Source: Porphyromonadaceae bacterium UBA7207 (GTDB taxonomy: Bacteria; Bacteroidota; Bacteroidia; Bacteroidales; Muribaculaceae). Taken from it: 26,975 nt of DNA. Every line of letters begins with the position of its first letter. Position 1 is the first letter of the stretch. The stretch covers positions 1 to 26,975 of the forward strand of contig DKUJ01000009.1 of the NCBI GenBank assembly GCA_002490635.1, written 5' to 3'. The notes below the pieces were generated by a model. The model did no database searches. It was not told the DNA's origin and worked only from the letters and a program-made list of their open reading frames with translations. Shown piece by piece: positions 8,701 through 17,179 of this stretch. The translations under genes and the position numbers were made by a program.

Positions 8701-9376
8701 CGTCGCCGTTTTCGGCAAGGCCGCGTGCTACGGGAGCCTGGGGGCTGAGTGCGCGCTTGCGGAATTCGGCCACTGCCTTGCGGTCCAGCAGGGGTTCGAG
8801 GTCTTCCATTTCCAGAGTTTCGATTTTCTGGATTTCATGGGAGGTACGGAAGCCGTCGAAGAAGTTTACAAAAGGTATGCTGCTGGAAATGGTGGCGAGA
8901 TGGGCTACGCCGGAAAGATCCATGACTTCCTGCACGGAGCCTTCGGCGAGCATGGCAAAGCCGGTCTGGCGAACGGCCATCACATCCTGGTGGTCGCCGA
9001 AGATACTGAGGGCGTGGGATGCGATTGTGCGGGCCGATACATGGAACACGGTGGGCAGAAGCTCACCGGCGATTTTGTACATATTGGGAATCATCAGCAG
9101 CAGACCCTGGGAGGCGGTGTAGGTGGTGGTGAGAGCACCGGCCTGCAGGGAGCCGTGGACAGCGCCGGCAGCGCCGCCTTCCGACTGCATTTCCTGCACC
9201 AGGACTGTTTCGCCGAAGATGTTCTTGCGTCCTGCGGCAGACCATTCGTCGACATATTCAGCCATTGTCGACGACGGTGTAATGGGGTAGATTGCGGCCA
9301 CTTCCGAGAACATGTAGCTCACGTGGGCGGCTGCCTGGTTACCATCGCAGGTCAAGAATTTTTTTTCTTTGCTCAT
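5798..9376 (-). CDS. nifJ: Pyruvate:ferredoxin (flavodoxin) oxidoreductase
   Basis: This 1192-residue single-chain enzyme oxidises pyruvate and CoA to acetyl-CoA and CO2, passing electrons to ferredoxin or flavodoxin; it is central to anaerobic energy metabolism and oxygen sensitive. Domains appear in the normal order: N-terminal TPP-pyrimidine domain (IYPITPSSTMAEYVDEW), transketolase C-like domain, gamma domain (FACHVQAYLNMYNV region), a two-cluster ferredoxin domain with CIQCNKCAYVCPHASIRP from Cys690 and CLGCGNCVEVCPGKKG from Cys747, a further cluster ligand pair CSGCGE from Cys817, and the TPP-diphosphate site GDGAAYDIGFGG from about 968 with VYSNTGGQSSKATP after it. Length and all motifs fit a complete enzyme. 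It is monocistronic by appearance: own promoter box upstream, terminator downstream. Confidence 0.98.
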   Translation of the reverse strand: MSKEKKFLTCDGNQAAAHVSYMFSEVAAIYPITPSSTMAEYVDEWSAAGRKNIFGETVLVQEMQSEGGAAGAVHGSLQAGALTTTYTASQGLLLMIPNMYKIAGELLPTVFHVSARTIASHALSIFGDHQDVMAVRQTGFAMLAEGSVQEVMDLSGVAHLATISSSIPFVNFFDGFRTSHEIQKIETLEMEDLEPLLDRKAVAEFRKRALSPQAPVARGLAENGDVFFQHREACNKHYEAVPEIVESYMAKISEITGREYHLFNYYGAPDADRVIIAMGSVTQAIEEAIDNLVAKGEKVGLVAVHLYRPFSVKHLLAAVPATAKRIAVLDRTKEPGANAEPLYLDVKEAYYGREDAPVIVGGRYGLASKDTTPSQIQAVYENLALPMPKDHFTLGIVDDVTFTSLPLLPEVAMGDPSTFEAKFYGLGADGTVGANKNSVKIIGDNTNKYCQAYFAYDSKKSGGFTCSHLRFGDKPIRSTYLVNTPNFVACHVQAYLNMYNVTRGLRDGGTFVLNTIWDGDQLAKHLPNHIKKYFAQHNITVYYINATKIAQEIGLGNRTNTILQSAFFRITEVIPVDLAIEQMKKFIVKSYGKKGQDVVDKNFAAVDRGNEYSRLDVDPAWAQLPDEKPAEIDAPEFFTKICHPINAQNGDLLKVSDFENIADGTWQQGTARYEKRGVAAFVPEWLEENCIQCNKCAYVCPHASIRPFLLTPEETAASPFGETGSLPAMGPAFKGLRFIQAVDVLDCLGCGNCVEVCPGKKGVKALEMKPLESQLEVQKDWDFCVDHVASKQNLVDVKLNPKNSQFATPLFEFSGACSGCGETPYVKLVSQLFGDHQMVANATGCSSIYSGSVPSTPYTTNAEGHGPAWGNSLFEDFAEFGLGMKVATEKIRERIAALMEAATTCQECSDEIKALAAKWLAGRDSAGETYEVYNKIVPLCEACGCNICKGILELKNYIVARSQWIIAGDGAAYDIGFGGLDHVLASGKNINVLVLDTEVYSNTGGQSSKATPIGAIAKFASSGKRIRKKDLGLIATTYGYVYVAQVAMGADQAQTLKAIREAEAYDGPSLIIAYSPCIAHGLKSGMGHSQAEEASAVECGYWHLWRYNPDAELKGENPFTLDSKTPDWDKFENFLMGEVRYASVKKQYPTEASELFAAARSNAQWRYNNYLRLSKQQWGVDPEVAQIENDNK

Positions 9377-9449
9377 AAGCGTGGAATTTATACGGAAAAT
9401 TTGAGTTTTCGTTGGTCGAGGGAGATATGGCTTTCGCCTTTCCGAAGCG

Positions 9450-9457
9450 CAAAGATA
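9450..9457 (-). promoter_or_regulatory. Putative -7 box of nifJ
   Basis: The minus strand reads TATCTTTG, matching TAnnTTTG, 73 bases before the nifJ ATG. The expected TTTG -33 box is only weakly represented (a TTTTA run about 22 bases upstream). The leader between the box and the ATG shows no recognised riboswitch. Confidence 0.55.
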
Positions 9458-9521
9458 ACGATTTTGGCACGATTTGTCGTAAAATCCACTGCTAAAAAGT
9501 TATAATCGGAGCTTTGCCATG

Positions 9522-9547
9522 CCAATTGTGGGAGTTCTCGCAATTGG
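9522..9547. other. Small inverted repeat between sprA and nifJ
   Basis: CCAATTG (9522-9528) and CAATTGG (9541-9547) form a 7-bp stem with a 12-base loop. A third CAATTG lies at 9576-9581. It could be the 3' end structure of sprA on the minus strand, but no T-run follows directly; the nearest is about 20 bases on (TTTTT at roughly 9493-9500). Function uncertain. Confidence 0.3.
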
Positions 9548-9605
9548 AATCCTCGGCCTGGCGGGGATGTCGATTCAATTGCCGGCAGAACACCCGACGC
9601 GAGCG

Positions 9606-12600
9606 TTATCTGGCCAGAGACAGGTTGAACGACAGTCCGTAGGACGTACTGGAGGTGGGGTAGGAGCTGGTGGTTACGATGGGGCTGTTAACCTGGTGGT
9701 CGAAGTATGCGGCCACGGTGAGGCGCTTCGAAAGGATGTACGAAGCCGAGAAGTTGATGTTGAATGTGTTGGTGCCGCTGGTGGGCTGGGTGTAGTTGGT
9801 CTCGATGCGGCGGATCAGTGCCTGGTTGTGCTGGAACGATACGTCGGCGTTGAGCGTGAGGTCGTTGCTCACGCCCTGCTGCGAGCCTTTCATCTTCAGC
9901 ACGGTGTTGAAGCCCACGATTTTGTAGCCCAGGCCGAGCGTTATGCCTTTCTGTGCCGCTTCCACCACCTGTCCGGCTGCAGAGTTGAGGGTAATGGTTC
10001 GCTGGTCGCGGTATTCGGCGTTGAGTTGCAGCTCGTTCTTCAGTGTAACGTTCACGCCGAAAAGCGGAGCGAAGCGCTCGGTTATGGCCACCGACGAGAT
10101 ATTGAACGGCGATGTGGGCACGGGCATGCCGGTGAGCTCATCAAGGGTGAAGCCGAGGTTGCCGTCGGCCTGGGCCCAGTTCAGGTAACTGGTGTAGGAG
10201 CCCACGGAATAGGTGCACTGGTAGGCGTGGGTGATAGTGAAAGTCTTGAAGATGTCGCGCATGTTGCCCAGATTGATGAAACCGTCGTAGGTTATGCGCC
10301 AGTTTGGAAGCACGGCGGAAAAGTCGGGGAAAGGTGTCAGGTACTGCTTATGCGCCGGAGTGTTGGTGTAGGCCGCTATGAATGCGGGAATGAGCACGTC
10401 CGAGGAGGTCTCGCCCACAGTTCCCACTTCCGGATTGAACGGCTGTCCGGCATGGGGGCTGCCCGCCAGGAAGCCCGTCGAGGGATAGTCGGTTCCTGCA
10501 TACTGTGCTTCGACGCGGCGGCGGATTTCGGGGATGTTGCCCAGAAAATCAGCGAAGGCCTTGGAATAATAGCCGTTGTCGGCCTTGGGGCTGCGCAGCG
10601 CAGTAAACAGCGCGCAATGCGTTTTGGTGTAGGAACCCGAATAGGTTGTGGGCATGTCGGCGTACATGAACTGCATCTGGCTGTTGCGGTTGTCGGTGCG
10701 GTTGAAAGTCAGCTGCACCTTGAAGCCCTTGAAGAGTTCCAGATTCACCTCGATGTTCAGTTCGTTGCCGCGGCTCCACACTGCGGGCGAGGTCTGCCCG
10801 TCGTCGGTGATGAGCCATCCGCGTTCGAGGGCGCGGTTGACATACGACTGGTCGGTGAAGCCGAACGCGAAGTCCAGACCCGGAGCCATCGGGCCCGCCG
10901 AATGTGTCTGGCCGAATATGTTGCCGATGTTTGGCTGGAACAGCGGCAGCGACAGCGAGCGGGTGTTGCGGTAGCGCACCGATACGTTGCGTGGCGACAG
11001 CACGAACCTGAGGGCATATTCACCGATGTCGCGCGCCAGGCTCCTTTCTTCCTTGAGGATTTCCACGATTGTGAACTTGAGGTTCTGGTCGGAGCGCGTG
11101 AGAATCTCCACCGAATTCTGGTCGACGGCCTTGAAGCGTACGGGCACTGGCGTGCCGTCGGTTTTAGCTGCCGTAACCTTCACTTTTTTGTTGCGCAGGT
11201 TGTGCTTTATCACCAGCGATGAGTCAGGGCTCAGCCGGTAGGTGCGCTCGAATTTGCGTGCACGCTTGGGCGGAGCGTTGCTCGGGCGGGTGTTGGCGAA
11301 GCGTTTGGTGACATCGCGCATGATAGGCACCTTGTTGTAGAGTGTCTCGAAGTTTATGCGGCCGTCGGCATTCCATGTCGCCTGGTTGGCGATGGTGTTG
11401 CCGAGTTTGGTGCCGTCGATTGTGGCGCCGCGGTCCCAGCGGTAGGTCGCGTTGTAGCTCACGTTGGCTGTGAGATAGTCGAGGAACGCTATCTTGGAGA
11501 ACGGCGCCTTGTACTGGCCGGTGAATGTCTGGTTGTAGCTCCAGGGTGTGCCCATGGAGAGAATGCTCTGCCACACGGTGTCCTTCCATTCGCGGTAGCG
11601 GTCGGGGAACAGGCGGCGGTTCACCGCGCCTACCGTTTCCTCGATGCGGGCCGACGTGTTGGAGTTGAAAGTCAGCGACAGTGTCTTTGTCAGGTTCCAG
11701 TTCAGCGACAGCTGGCGGTCCCAAAGCCAGTTCTTGCTCACCGACACCGGCAGCTGGAACATCTGGTCGGTTTCCGACCTTGTCTGCTGTTCGTAGTAGT
11801 AGCGTGTCATTGTGGTGAGGAACGAGATGTTGTTCGGTAGCCACTGCAGTTCCCAGTCCTTGAGGAAGCGCACGTTTTTGCTTTTGCCTTTCAGCTTGCC
11901 GAAAGGCTTGAAAGGCTTTATGAACGGAGTGTATGAGTAGGCCAGCGAACCGCGGTAGTCGTCGGTGTTCTCGTATTCGGTGGTGGGGTTGTTCTTGCGC
12001 TGGCGGGTGAAGGAGAAGTTCAGGGTAAAGTTGGTGGGGTCCCAGGGCATGGGCTTGCGGCTGCGGACATCGAATTTGAGCCCGGAAATGGAGAAGTTCT
12101 CAACTGTGGATTCAGTCACGGCATAGGAGCGTATGCTGTCGCGCTCGGCTTCGGTGGCACATTCCTCGAGAGCGTCTTTCAGAGTCACGTCCTGATCGAG
12201 AGGGTTGTACCGCGGCGAGGTGCGTTCGGTGCTCATGGAGTAGTACACGGGAGCGCGCAGTTTGGCAGCAGCAGGCAGGAATCGGCCCACATCGCCCTGC
12301 ACGGCCACGTTGAATTGGCGGTAGTCGTCGAGGCGGCGCTCGTTAAGGCTCTGGTCCACACCTCCGAATCCGGCAGTCTCGATATGTGTGCCCAGATTCA
12401 CGGTAGCTATGTCGCTCATGTTCAAGGTGGCGTTGGCGCGTGCGGCCCATCCTCCGTTTTCGTTGAAATCGGTCACTTTCAGTTCGTTCACCCACACGAT
12501 GCCGTCCTTTGTGGTGGCAGCGTTGTTGCGCACGCCCACAAGAATCACCCTTACATCGCTTAGCGACGGATTGCCCATCACGGCCATGGAATTGCGTTCG

Positions 12601-15600
12601 TTGTCGGGGTCGCGGCCCGTGAACAGTGTGGCATAGCCCACACCGCTTTCCTGTGAGCGTTTGGCCCGGTTGCGCTCCTTTTTGAGGTCCACCAGAGCCT
12701 GGAGGTTGAAATCCAGGTAGTTTGCCGCCGGCCACACGAGCGAGCGGTCAGAGTCGAGATAGCGGTTGTAATTGCCGGGAGGAGTCAGCGACAGAGGCAC
12801 TTCGTATTCATAGAAGTTGTTCTTCACGTCGGTGCCGAGGCGCACGAATACCGAAAGGTCGCCAGAGCGCAGGGCTGTGGCGTTTTCAATCAGCGCTTCG
12901 GCGTGCACCCACATCTGCATGCGGCGGTAGTTGCGCAGGTCGAGCTGGGTGTTGCGGTACACGCCGCGGGCATCGCCGGCGTTGAGGCCGAGCACTTTCA
13001 GCGACATCGACTGTTCGTTCAGCTGCGTGATCTGGCTTTGGCCGGGGTCGGTGATGCGTGTCACGCCTGGGGGAAGCACATAGTTCACCGGCTCGCGGTC
13101 GGCATTTTCCTCGATGTTGACAACGCTGACATCCAGCTGCCCCTGGGCGGGAGCGTCGCCGCGGCTGTTGAGATTGAAGTCGTAGGTGCGCCATTCGCCG
13201 CGCACAAGCTCCAGGGTTGCGAAGCGCAGGTGCGTGGGCTTCTTGAAGCCGGTCATGAATATGCGGGCGAAGCGTATGGTGGAGAAGTCGCTGATGGAGC
13301 CCACGATTTTTTCGAAATCGCTAAGCGGAATCTTGAACTGATACCATTCGGTCTCGGGGTTGGTGCCGTCGCGGGTCGGCACCACCGACACCTGCTTGTC
13401 GGTGATGTAGTTCTTGCCTACCACCAGGTCTTCGGGACGGATGGAAATCCGGTACTGGAAATAACGCTCGTATTCGTTGAGTGTGTTGTCCTGGTTGATG
13501 TCCTCCACGTCGGGAGTCGAGCGGCTGCTCTGGTACAATGGGTCGGAGGCGTCTTCAGGCGACAGAGAGTTGCCTTCCACGCCGTTGTAGCGTTTGTAGC
13601 GTTCGAGGATGCCCAGCCGCTGTTCGTCGTAGTCGTAGCCGCGGTAGAAGTGGTAGTTGTCGCCGGCAGGGTCGTTCAGCGGCGAGAACTGGTCTTTTTC
13701 CATTCTGGCCATGGCTTCGGGCGACAGGCGCTGCCGCAGGCCGGCAACATAGTCGGCATACGATGGAAAAGCGAACTCGTCGTTGTTGGGCAGTCCGTCC
13801 AGGCCGACGTCCTGGGCCACGCGTGCGCCGGTGGCGTTGTCGAAAGAGTAGGTGAGAGAGTTCTGCTGCGACACGCGGCCCCATACGGTCTGTTTCAGGA
13901 ATGAGTCGTCGCCATCGTAGGGTATGCCGTTCTCATAGCTCTTGAGACCGTCCTTGAGTATGTCCTCGCTTATTTCGCCAAGGTTGATGTATAGGTCGCC
14001 GCCTTCGAGATTGGGATTCTCCGGGTCGAGGAAGGGGTTGAGGAGCCAGAACTGTATGTATTCGATATTGCTCTGTTCGAAGTTGGTGTTGTCGAGGCGT
14101 CTCATGATGCCGCCCCATCGGCGTTCGGGGTTTAGCAGATTGCCCTGGTCGTCCACTCCGGTGTTGTCCAGGTTGTAGGGTCCGCGTTCCTCGGGGTAGT
14201 AGGAGAGGTTGAGAGTCTGGATGTTGGGGCTTTCGCCATATCCGATCTCGCGGCCTGGGAAAATTTCGCGGCTGGTGACTTCGCGCACATACGGGTTGGA
14301 CAGTTGCTTGAGGTCGCTTTTGATATAGCCGGGGCACATCGACGAGTTGCGCTGGGTGAACAGTCGGTCGATGAAATACCAGTTCAGCAGAGCGCGGTTC
14401 TTGCCGTAGTCCACATTGTTGCTGAGGGCTGCCTCAGGAAACAGAGCGTCGGGCGAAGGATCGTAAGGAGTCGAGGCCAGGAACCATGCGTATGGCGAGC
14501 GCAGGTCGATGCCGGTCTGGGTGCTCTCGAAATCGTCGATATAGCTCGAGCCTTTGTTGGAGCCGCTTTTCTGGGCGTGAGGCAGGAGTTTGGCGAACTC
14601 GGCGGTTAGCGCCAGCCGCGAAGGAGCCGAGGCCGTTACTGTCGGAATCTTGTTCAGCAGGTTGGTGAGCCACATGAACTCGCCGTTGTAGTTCAGGTTC
14701 ACACCGAGCATCGAGTTGTTCACAGTCTCGTCGCCGATGTTCACCTTTTCTATCAGTGCTTTCTCGGAAAAATGCAGGAACGTGGCGCCTATGTTGAGGC
14801 GTTTGTTGAGCTGGTACTGTAGGTCAAGTCCCAGAAGTGTTTTTCGCTGGGTGGAGAAGAGGCTCTGGTTTTCCAGTGTTACGCTGATGCTTTGTCCGGA
14901 GTCGATTATGCTTTGGTTTGTTATGGTTACAATGCCCATCGCATAGTCCACGGTGTAGTCGCTGTTTTCGGTGAGCTGCACGCCGCCGGCAGTGACTATT
15001 ACCGAGCCTCGCGGCACGTTCATGGCGTTGAGGCGTATCTGCGAGCCCGACGATGCCTGGTATTCGCCCGAGAGAATGAATTTGTTCTTGTCGGCATACT
15101 GTCTGGCCACCACAATGGTGGAGTCGTAGAGCTGCGGGAAGCAGTACTGTTCGGCCAGAGCCTCGTTGCCGATTTTTTTAGCCAGATGTTTGCCGAACGG
15201 CTCGGCCACGGGGAAAATGACCTTGCCGGTGGAGGATATCACGGTGTAACCCTCTATGAAGTCGAAGAATCCGTCGGGATTTCCCTGCTCGTTGGAGTCG
15301 ATGCGGTCGAGATTCATCACCTGGAGCAGGCTCTGGTTGTTGAGTCCTGGCACGGGCAGGTAGTTGATTTGCGTGCCGGTGGTGTCGGAGAGATACTTGA
15401 TGTTGAGCTTGAACTTGGCTTTCTGTACCTGGTAGCCGCCGAGTGAATATACGTTCTTCATCATCAGCCTCCACATGGGCAGGTGCGGCGATACTGTCGT
15501 GCTTTTCAGCATTTTCACGTAAAGACACTGTTCGGTGGAGGTGATATCGCCGGAGAATTCACCCACCTGGTACACCTGTCCGTTGTAGGTGTACTCGAAT

Positions 15601-17033
15601 GCCACGGCCAGCACTTCGTCGGCATTCAGGGCGCTGCGGGTGGAGATGTATCCCAGAGTGCTGTTGAGGGTGTACTCCGACGCCGACAGCAGACGGGCGC
15701 TTTCCACTTTCTCATAGTCGCGGCCACCCTCGATGCCGAATGCCTGCAGCGGCTCGAGCGCCTGGGTTACGGCGTTGATATTGCGGGCGTCGGGGTATTC
15801 GCTCTTTATAACGGAGAGCAGGTTATTGGATGCGTTGGCGGGGTTGGGGAGGGCGGCGTTGGGTTGCCAGTGGTTGTTGGCGAGCCGCGAGTTTTCGCCG
15901 AGGTCGGTGAAAGCCACCAGGTTGCGGCTTTGCTCGTAGCGTCCGCTCTTGTTGGTCACCCACACTTCGATACGTGTAATGCTCACACCCGACGACACAT
16001 ATGGCAGGCGAGAGGCGAAGGAGTCGTAGTTCTCGTAGAAAAACTGGGAGAGGAAATAGTGCCTGTTCTGGTCGTACTGGTCGGCGTTGATGGTGAACTC
16101 GGTGGTCTGGGCGCCGCCGTTGGTGTTCACGCTGCGGCTTTCGGAATTCTGCTGCGATACAAGCGCCGTGGCTGTGAGACGCCCGAACTGCAGCTTGGTC
16201 TTGATACCGAACAGCGCTGTGGAGCCGCGGATCAGCGAGGAGCCGGTGGTCATGCTCACGTTACCGGCTTCGATGGTCTTCACGATATCGTCTTCCTTGC
16301 CTTCGTAGGCCAGCTTTAGATTCTTGGAGTCGAAGTCGAAGGTGGCGTCGGTGTTGTAGGTCATGTTGAACTTCAGCCGGTCGCCTACCGAGGCCGCTAT
16401 GGTAGCCTGGATTTTCTGTTCGAAGTCGAAATATGTCTTGCGGCGCGCCGAGAGCGACAGCGCCGGATTGTCGGTCTTGTTGCTCTTTATGCCCATGTTC
16501 ACCTGCACGGTGCCTTGTGTGCGCAGGGAAACGCCTCCGGGACCGAAGATTTTCTCCAGTGGCCCCAGGGCGAAGTTCATGTCCAGTATATTGAATGGCT
16601 GCTTCTCTTTGTTCTCCACCAATGCCTGGTTGCGTTCGCGGTAGTAACGCTGCATGGAGCGGCGGAGCTGCCAGTTGTTGTATTGCTCGGCGGTGAGCAT
16701 GAACGGCGTTGCAATGTCTATCTCGCCGATTTTCGTCCTCACCACATAGCAGCCGGTTGCCGGGTCGTAGTCGGCGGTAGTGACCATGTTCACAGGTGTG
16801 TTGAGGTCGTAGGCAAGCTCGTTTGCAAGGAGTTCCTCGTAGTTGCGTGGCACTGTGGGAAGCACAGGCAGTGGCAGGGGAGAGGCCGAATCGGCGGGCG
16901 CGGGGTAGGCTGCCGGCGCGGGCCCGCGGTAGTCGCTGGTGCGGTATTGAGCCCACGAACATAAGGCCACCGCCATATAGGCGACAGCCAGCGTCAACAG
17001 GCGCATCGTGTTGGCAACTCCTACTTTTCCCAT
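9606..17033 (-). CDS. sprA: Cell surface protein SprA, type IX secretion translocon
   Basis: SprA (Sov in Porphyromonas) is the outer-membrane channel of the type IX secretion system; family structures show a giant single-chain 36-strand beta barrel. From ATG 17031-17033 the protein has about 2475 residues, the family's usual size. It starts with a signal peptide (hydrophobic MRLLTLAVAYMAVALCSWAQ), then a proline-rich stretch, then two SprA N-terminal type regions rich in beta structure, and ends in alternating aromatic/polar strands closing with YGLSFNLSLAR, an outer-membrane-like C-terminus. A GTG at 17090 and a second ATG at 17006 are alternative starts; the latter would give a compact 20-residue signal peptide. 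No other secretion component (porV, gldKLMN) and no C-terminal-domain cargo lies in the window. The reading frame is intact over nearly 7.5 kb. Divergent from the pseudouridine synthase gene. Confidence 0.95.
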   Translation of the reverse strand: MGKVGVANTMRLLTLAVAYMAVALCSWAQYRTSDYRGPAPAAYPAPADSASPLPLPVLPTVPRNYEELLANELAYDLNTPVNMVTTADYDPATGCYVVRTKIGEIDIATPFMLTAEQYNNWQLRRSMQRYYRERNQALVENKEKQPFNILDMNFALGPLEKIFGPGGVSLRTQGTVQVNMGIKSNKTDNPALSLSARRKTYFDFEQKIQATIAASVGDRLKFNMTYNTDATFDFDSKNLKLAYEGKEDDIVKTIEAGNVSMTTGSSLIRGSTALFGIKTKLQFGRLTATALVSQQNSESRSVNTNGGAQTTEFTINADQYDQNRHYFLSQFFYENYDSFASRLPYVSSGVSITRIEVWVTNKSGRYEQSRNLVAFTDLGENSRLANNHWQPNAALPNPANASNNLLSVIKSEYPDARNINAVTQALEPLQAFGIEGGRDYEKVESARLLSASEYTLNSTLGYISTRSALNADEVLAVAFEYTYNGQVYQVGEFSGDITSTEQCLYVKMLKSTTVSPHLPMWRLMMKNVYSLGGYQVQKAKFKLNIKYLSDTTGTQINYLPVPGLNNQSLLQVMNLDRIDSNEQGNPDGFFDFIEGYTVISSTGKVIFPVAEPFGKHLAKKIGNEALAEQYCFPQLYDSTIVVARQYADKNKFILSGEYQASSGSQIRLNAMNVPRGSVIVTAGGVQLTENSDYTVDYAMGIVTITNQSIIDSGQSISVTLENQSLFSTQRKTLLGLDLQYQLNKRLNIGATFLHFSEKALIEKVNIGDETVNNSMLGVNLNYNGEFMWLTNLLNKIPTVTASAPSRLALTAEFAKLLPHAQKSGSNKGSSYIDDFESTQTGIDLRSPYAWFLASTPYDPSPDALFPEAALSNNVDYGKNRALLNWYFIDRLFTQRNSSMCPGYIKSDLKQLSNPYVREVTSREIFPGREIGYGESPNIQTLNLSYYPEERGPYNLDNTGVDDQGNLLNPERRWGGIMRRLDNTNFEQSNIEYIQFWLLNPFLDPENPNLEGGDLYINLGEISEDILKDGLKSYENGIPYDGDDSFLKQTVWGRVSQQNSLTYSFDNATGARVAQDVGLDGLPNNDEFAFPSYADYVAGLRQRLSPEAMARMEKDQFSPLNDPAGDNYHFYRGYDYDEQRLGILERYKRYNGVEGNSLSPEDASDPLYQSSRSTPDVEDINQDNTLNEYERYFQYRISIRPEDLVVGKNYITDKQVSVVPTRDGTNPETEWYQFKIPLSDFEKIVGSISDFSTIRFARIFMTGFKKPTHLRFATLELVRGEWRTYDFNLNSRGDAPAQGQLDVSVVNIEENADREPVNYVLPPGVTRITDPGQSQITQLNEQSMSLKVLGLNAGDARGVYRNTQLDLRNYRRMQMWVHAEALIENATALRSGDLSVFVRLGTDVKNNFYEYEVPLSLTPPGNYNRYLDSDRSLVWPAANYLDFNLQALVDLKKERNRAKRSQESGVGYATLFTGRDPDNERNSMAVMGNPSLSDVRVILVGVRNNAATTKDGIVWVNELKVTDFNENGGWAARANATLNMSDIATVNLGTHIETAGFGGVDQSLNERRLDDYRQFNVAVQGDVGRFLPAAAKLRAPVYYSMSTERTSPRYNPLDQDVTLKDALEECATEAERDSIRSYAVTESTVENFSISGLKFDVRSRKPMPWDPTNFTLNFSFTRQRKNNPTTEYENTDDYRGSLAYSYTPFIKPFKPFGKLKGKSKNVRFLKDWELQWLPNNISFLTTMTRYYYEQQTRSETDQMFQLPVSVSKNWLWDRQLSLNWNLTKTLSLTFNSNTSARIEETVGAVNRRLFPDRYREWKDTVWQSILSMGTPWSYNQTFTGQYKAPFSKIAFLDYLTANVSYNATYRWDRGATIDGTKLGNTIANQATWNADGRINFETLYNKVPIMRDVTKRFANTRPSNAPPKRARKFERTYRLSPDSSLVIKHNLRNKKVKVTAAKTDGTPVPVRFKAVDQNSVEILTRSDQNLKFTIVEILKEERSLARDIGEYALRFVLSPRNVSVRYRNTRSLSLPLFQPNIGNIFGQTHSAGPMAPGLDFAFGFTDQSYVNRALERGWLITDDGQTSPAVWSRGNELNIEVNLELFKGFKVQLTFNRTDNRNSQMQFMYADMPTTYSGSYTKTHCALFTALRSPKADNGYYSKAFADFLGNIPEIRRRVEAQYAGTDYPSTGFLAGSPHAGQPFNPEVGTVGETSSDVLIPAFIAAYTNTPAHKQYLTPFPDFSAVLPNWRITYDGFINLGNMRDIFKTFTITHAYQCTYSVGSYTSYLNWAQADGNLGFTLDELTGMPVPTSPFNISSVAITERFAPLFGVNVTLKNELQLNAEYRDQRTITLNSAAGQVVEAAQKGITLGLGYKIVGFNTVLKMKGSQQGVSNDLTLNADVSFQHNQALIRRIETNYTQPTSGTNTFNINFSASYILSKRLTVAAYFDHQVNSPIVTTSSYPTSSTSYGLSFNLSLAR

Positions 17034-17125
17034 TTGCAATTTCCGCCGTGGCGGAGTTCTACATATAAGAATATAACGCCTGCGGCTCACAATTATTGTC
17101 CCGCCATGTTTATTGGGTACTCCAG

Positions 17126-17175
17126 CTCGGCAAAACTCAAATATTTGGCTCGCTCTCGACTTATCCGTATATTTG
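17126..17175 (+). promoter_or_regulatory. Diverged third copy of the dyad-promoter element; promoter of the pseudouridine synthase gene
   Basis: Starting at CTCGGCAAA, through CAAATATTTGGCT, to CTCGACTTATCCGTAT and a final TTTG, this stretch aligns with the minus-strand reading of the repeats at 4910-4972 and 4984-5046; the 16-base run CTCGACTTATCCGTAT is identical. It contains TTTG (17144-17147), exactly 20 bases, then TATATTTG (17168-17175), a near-ideal Bacteroidota promoter. The box ends four bases before the ATG. Confidence 0.8.
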
Positions 17176-17179
17176 CCGT

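Noticed and set aside
9519..11222. Open frame of 567 codons on the plus strand opposite the sprA 3' end
   Set aside because: It is a complement shadow of sprA codon bias, rich in Val, Gly, His and Arg, without domain features.
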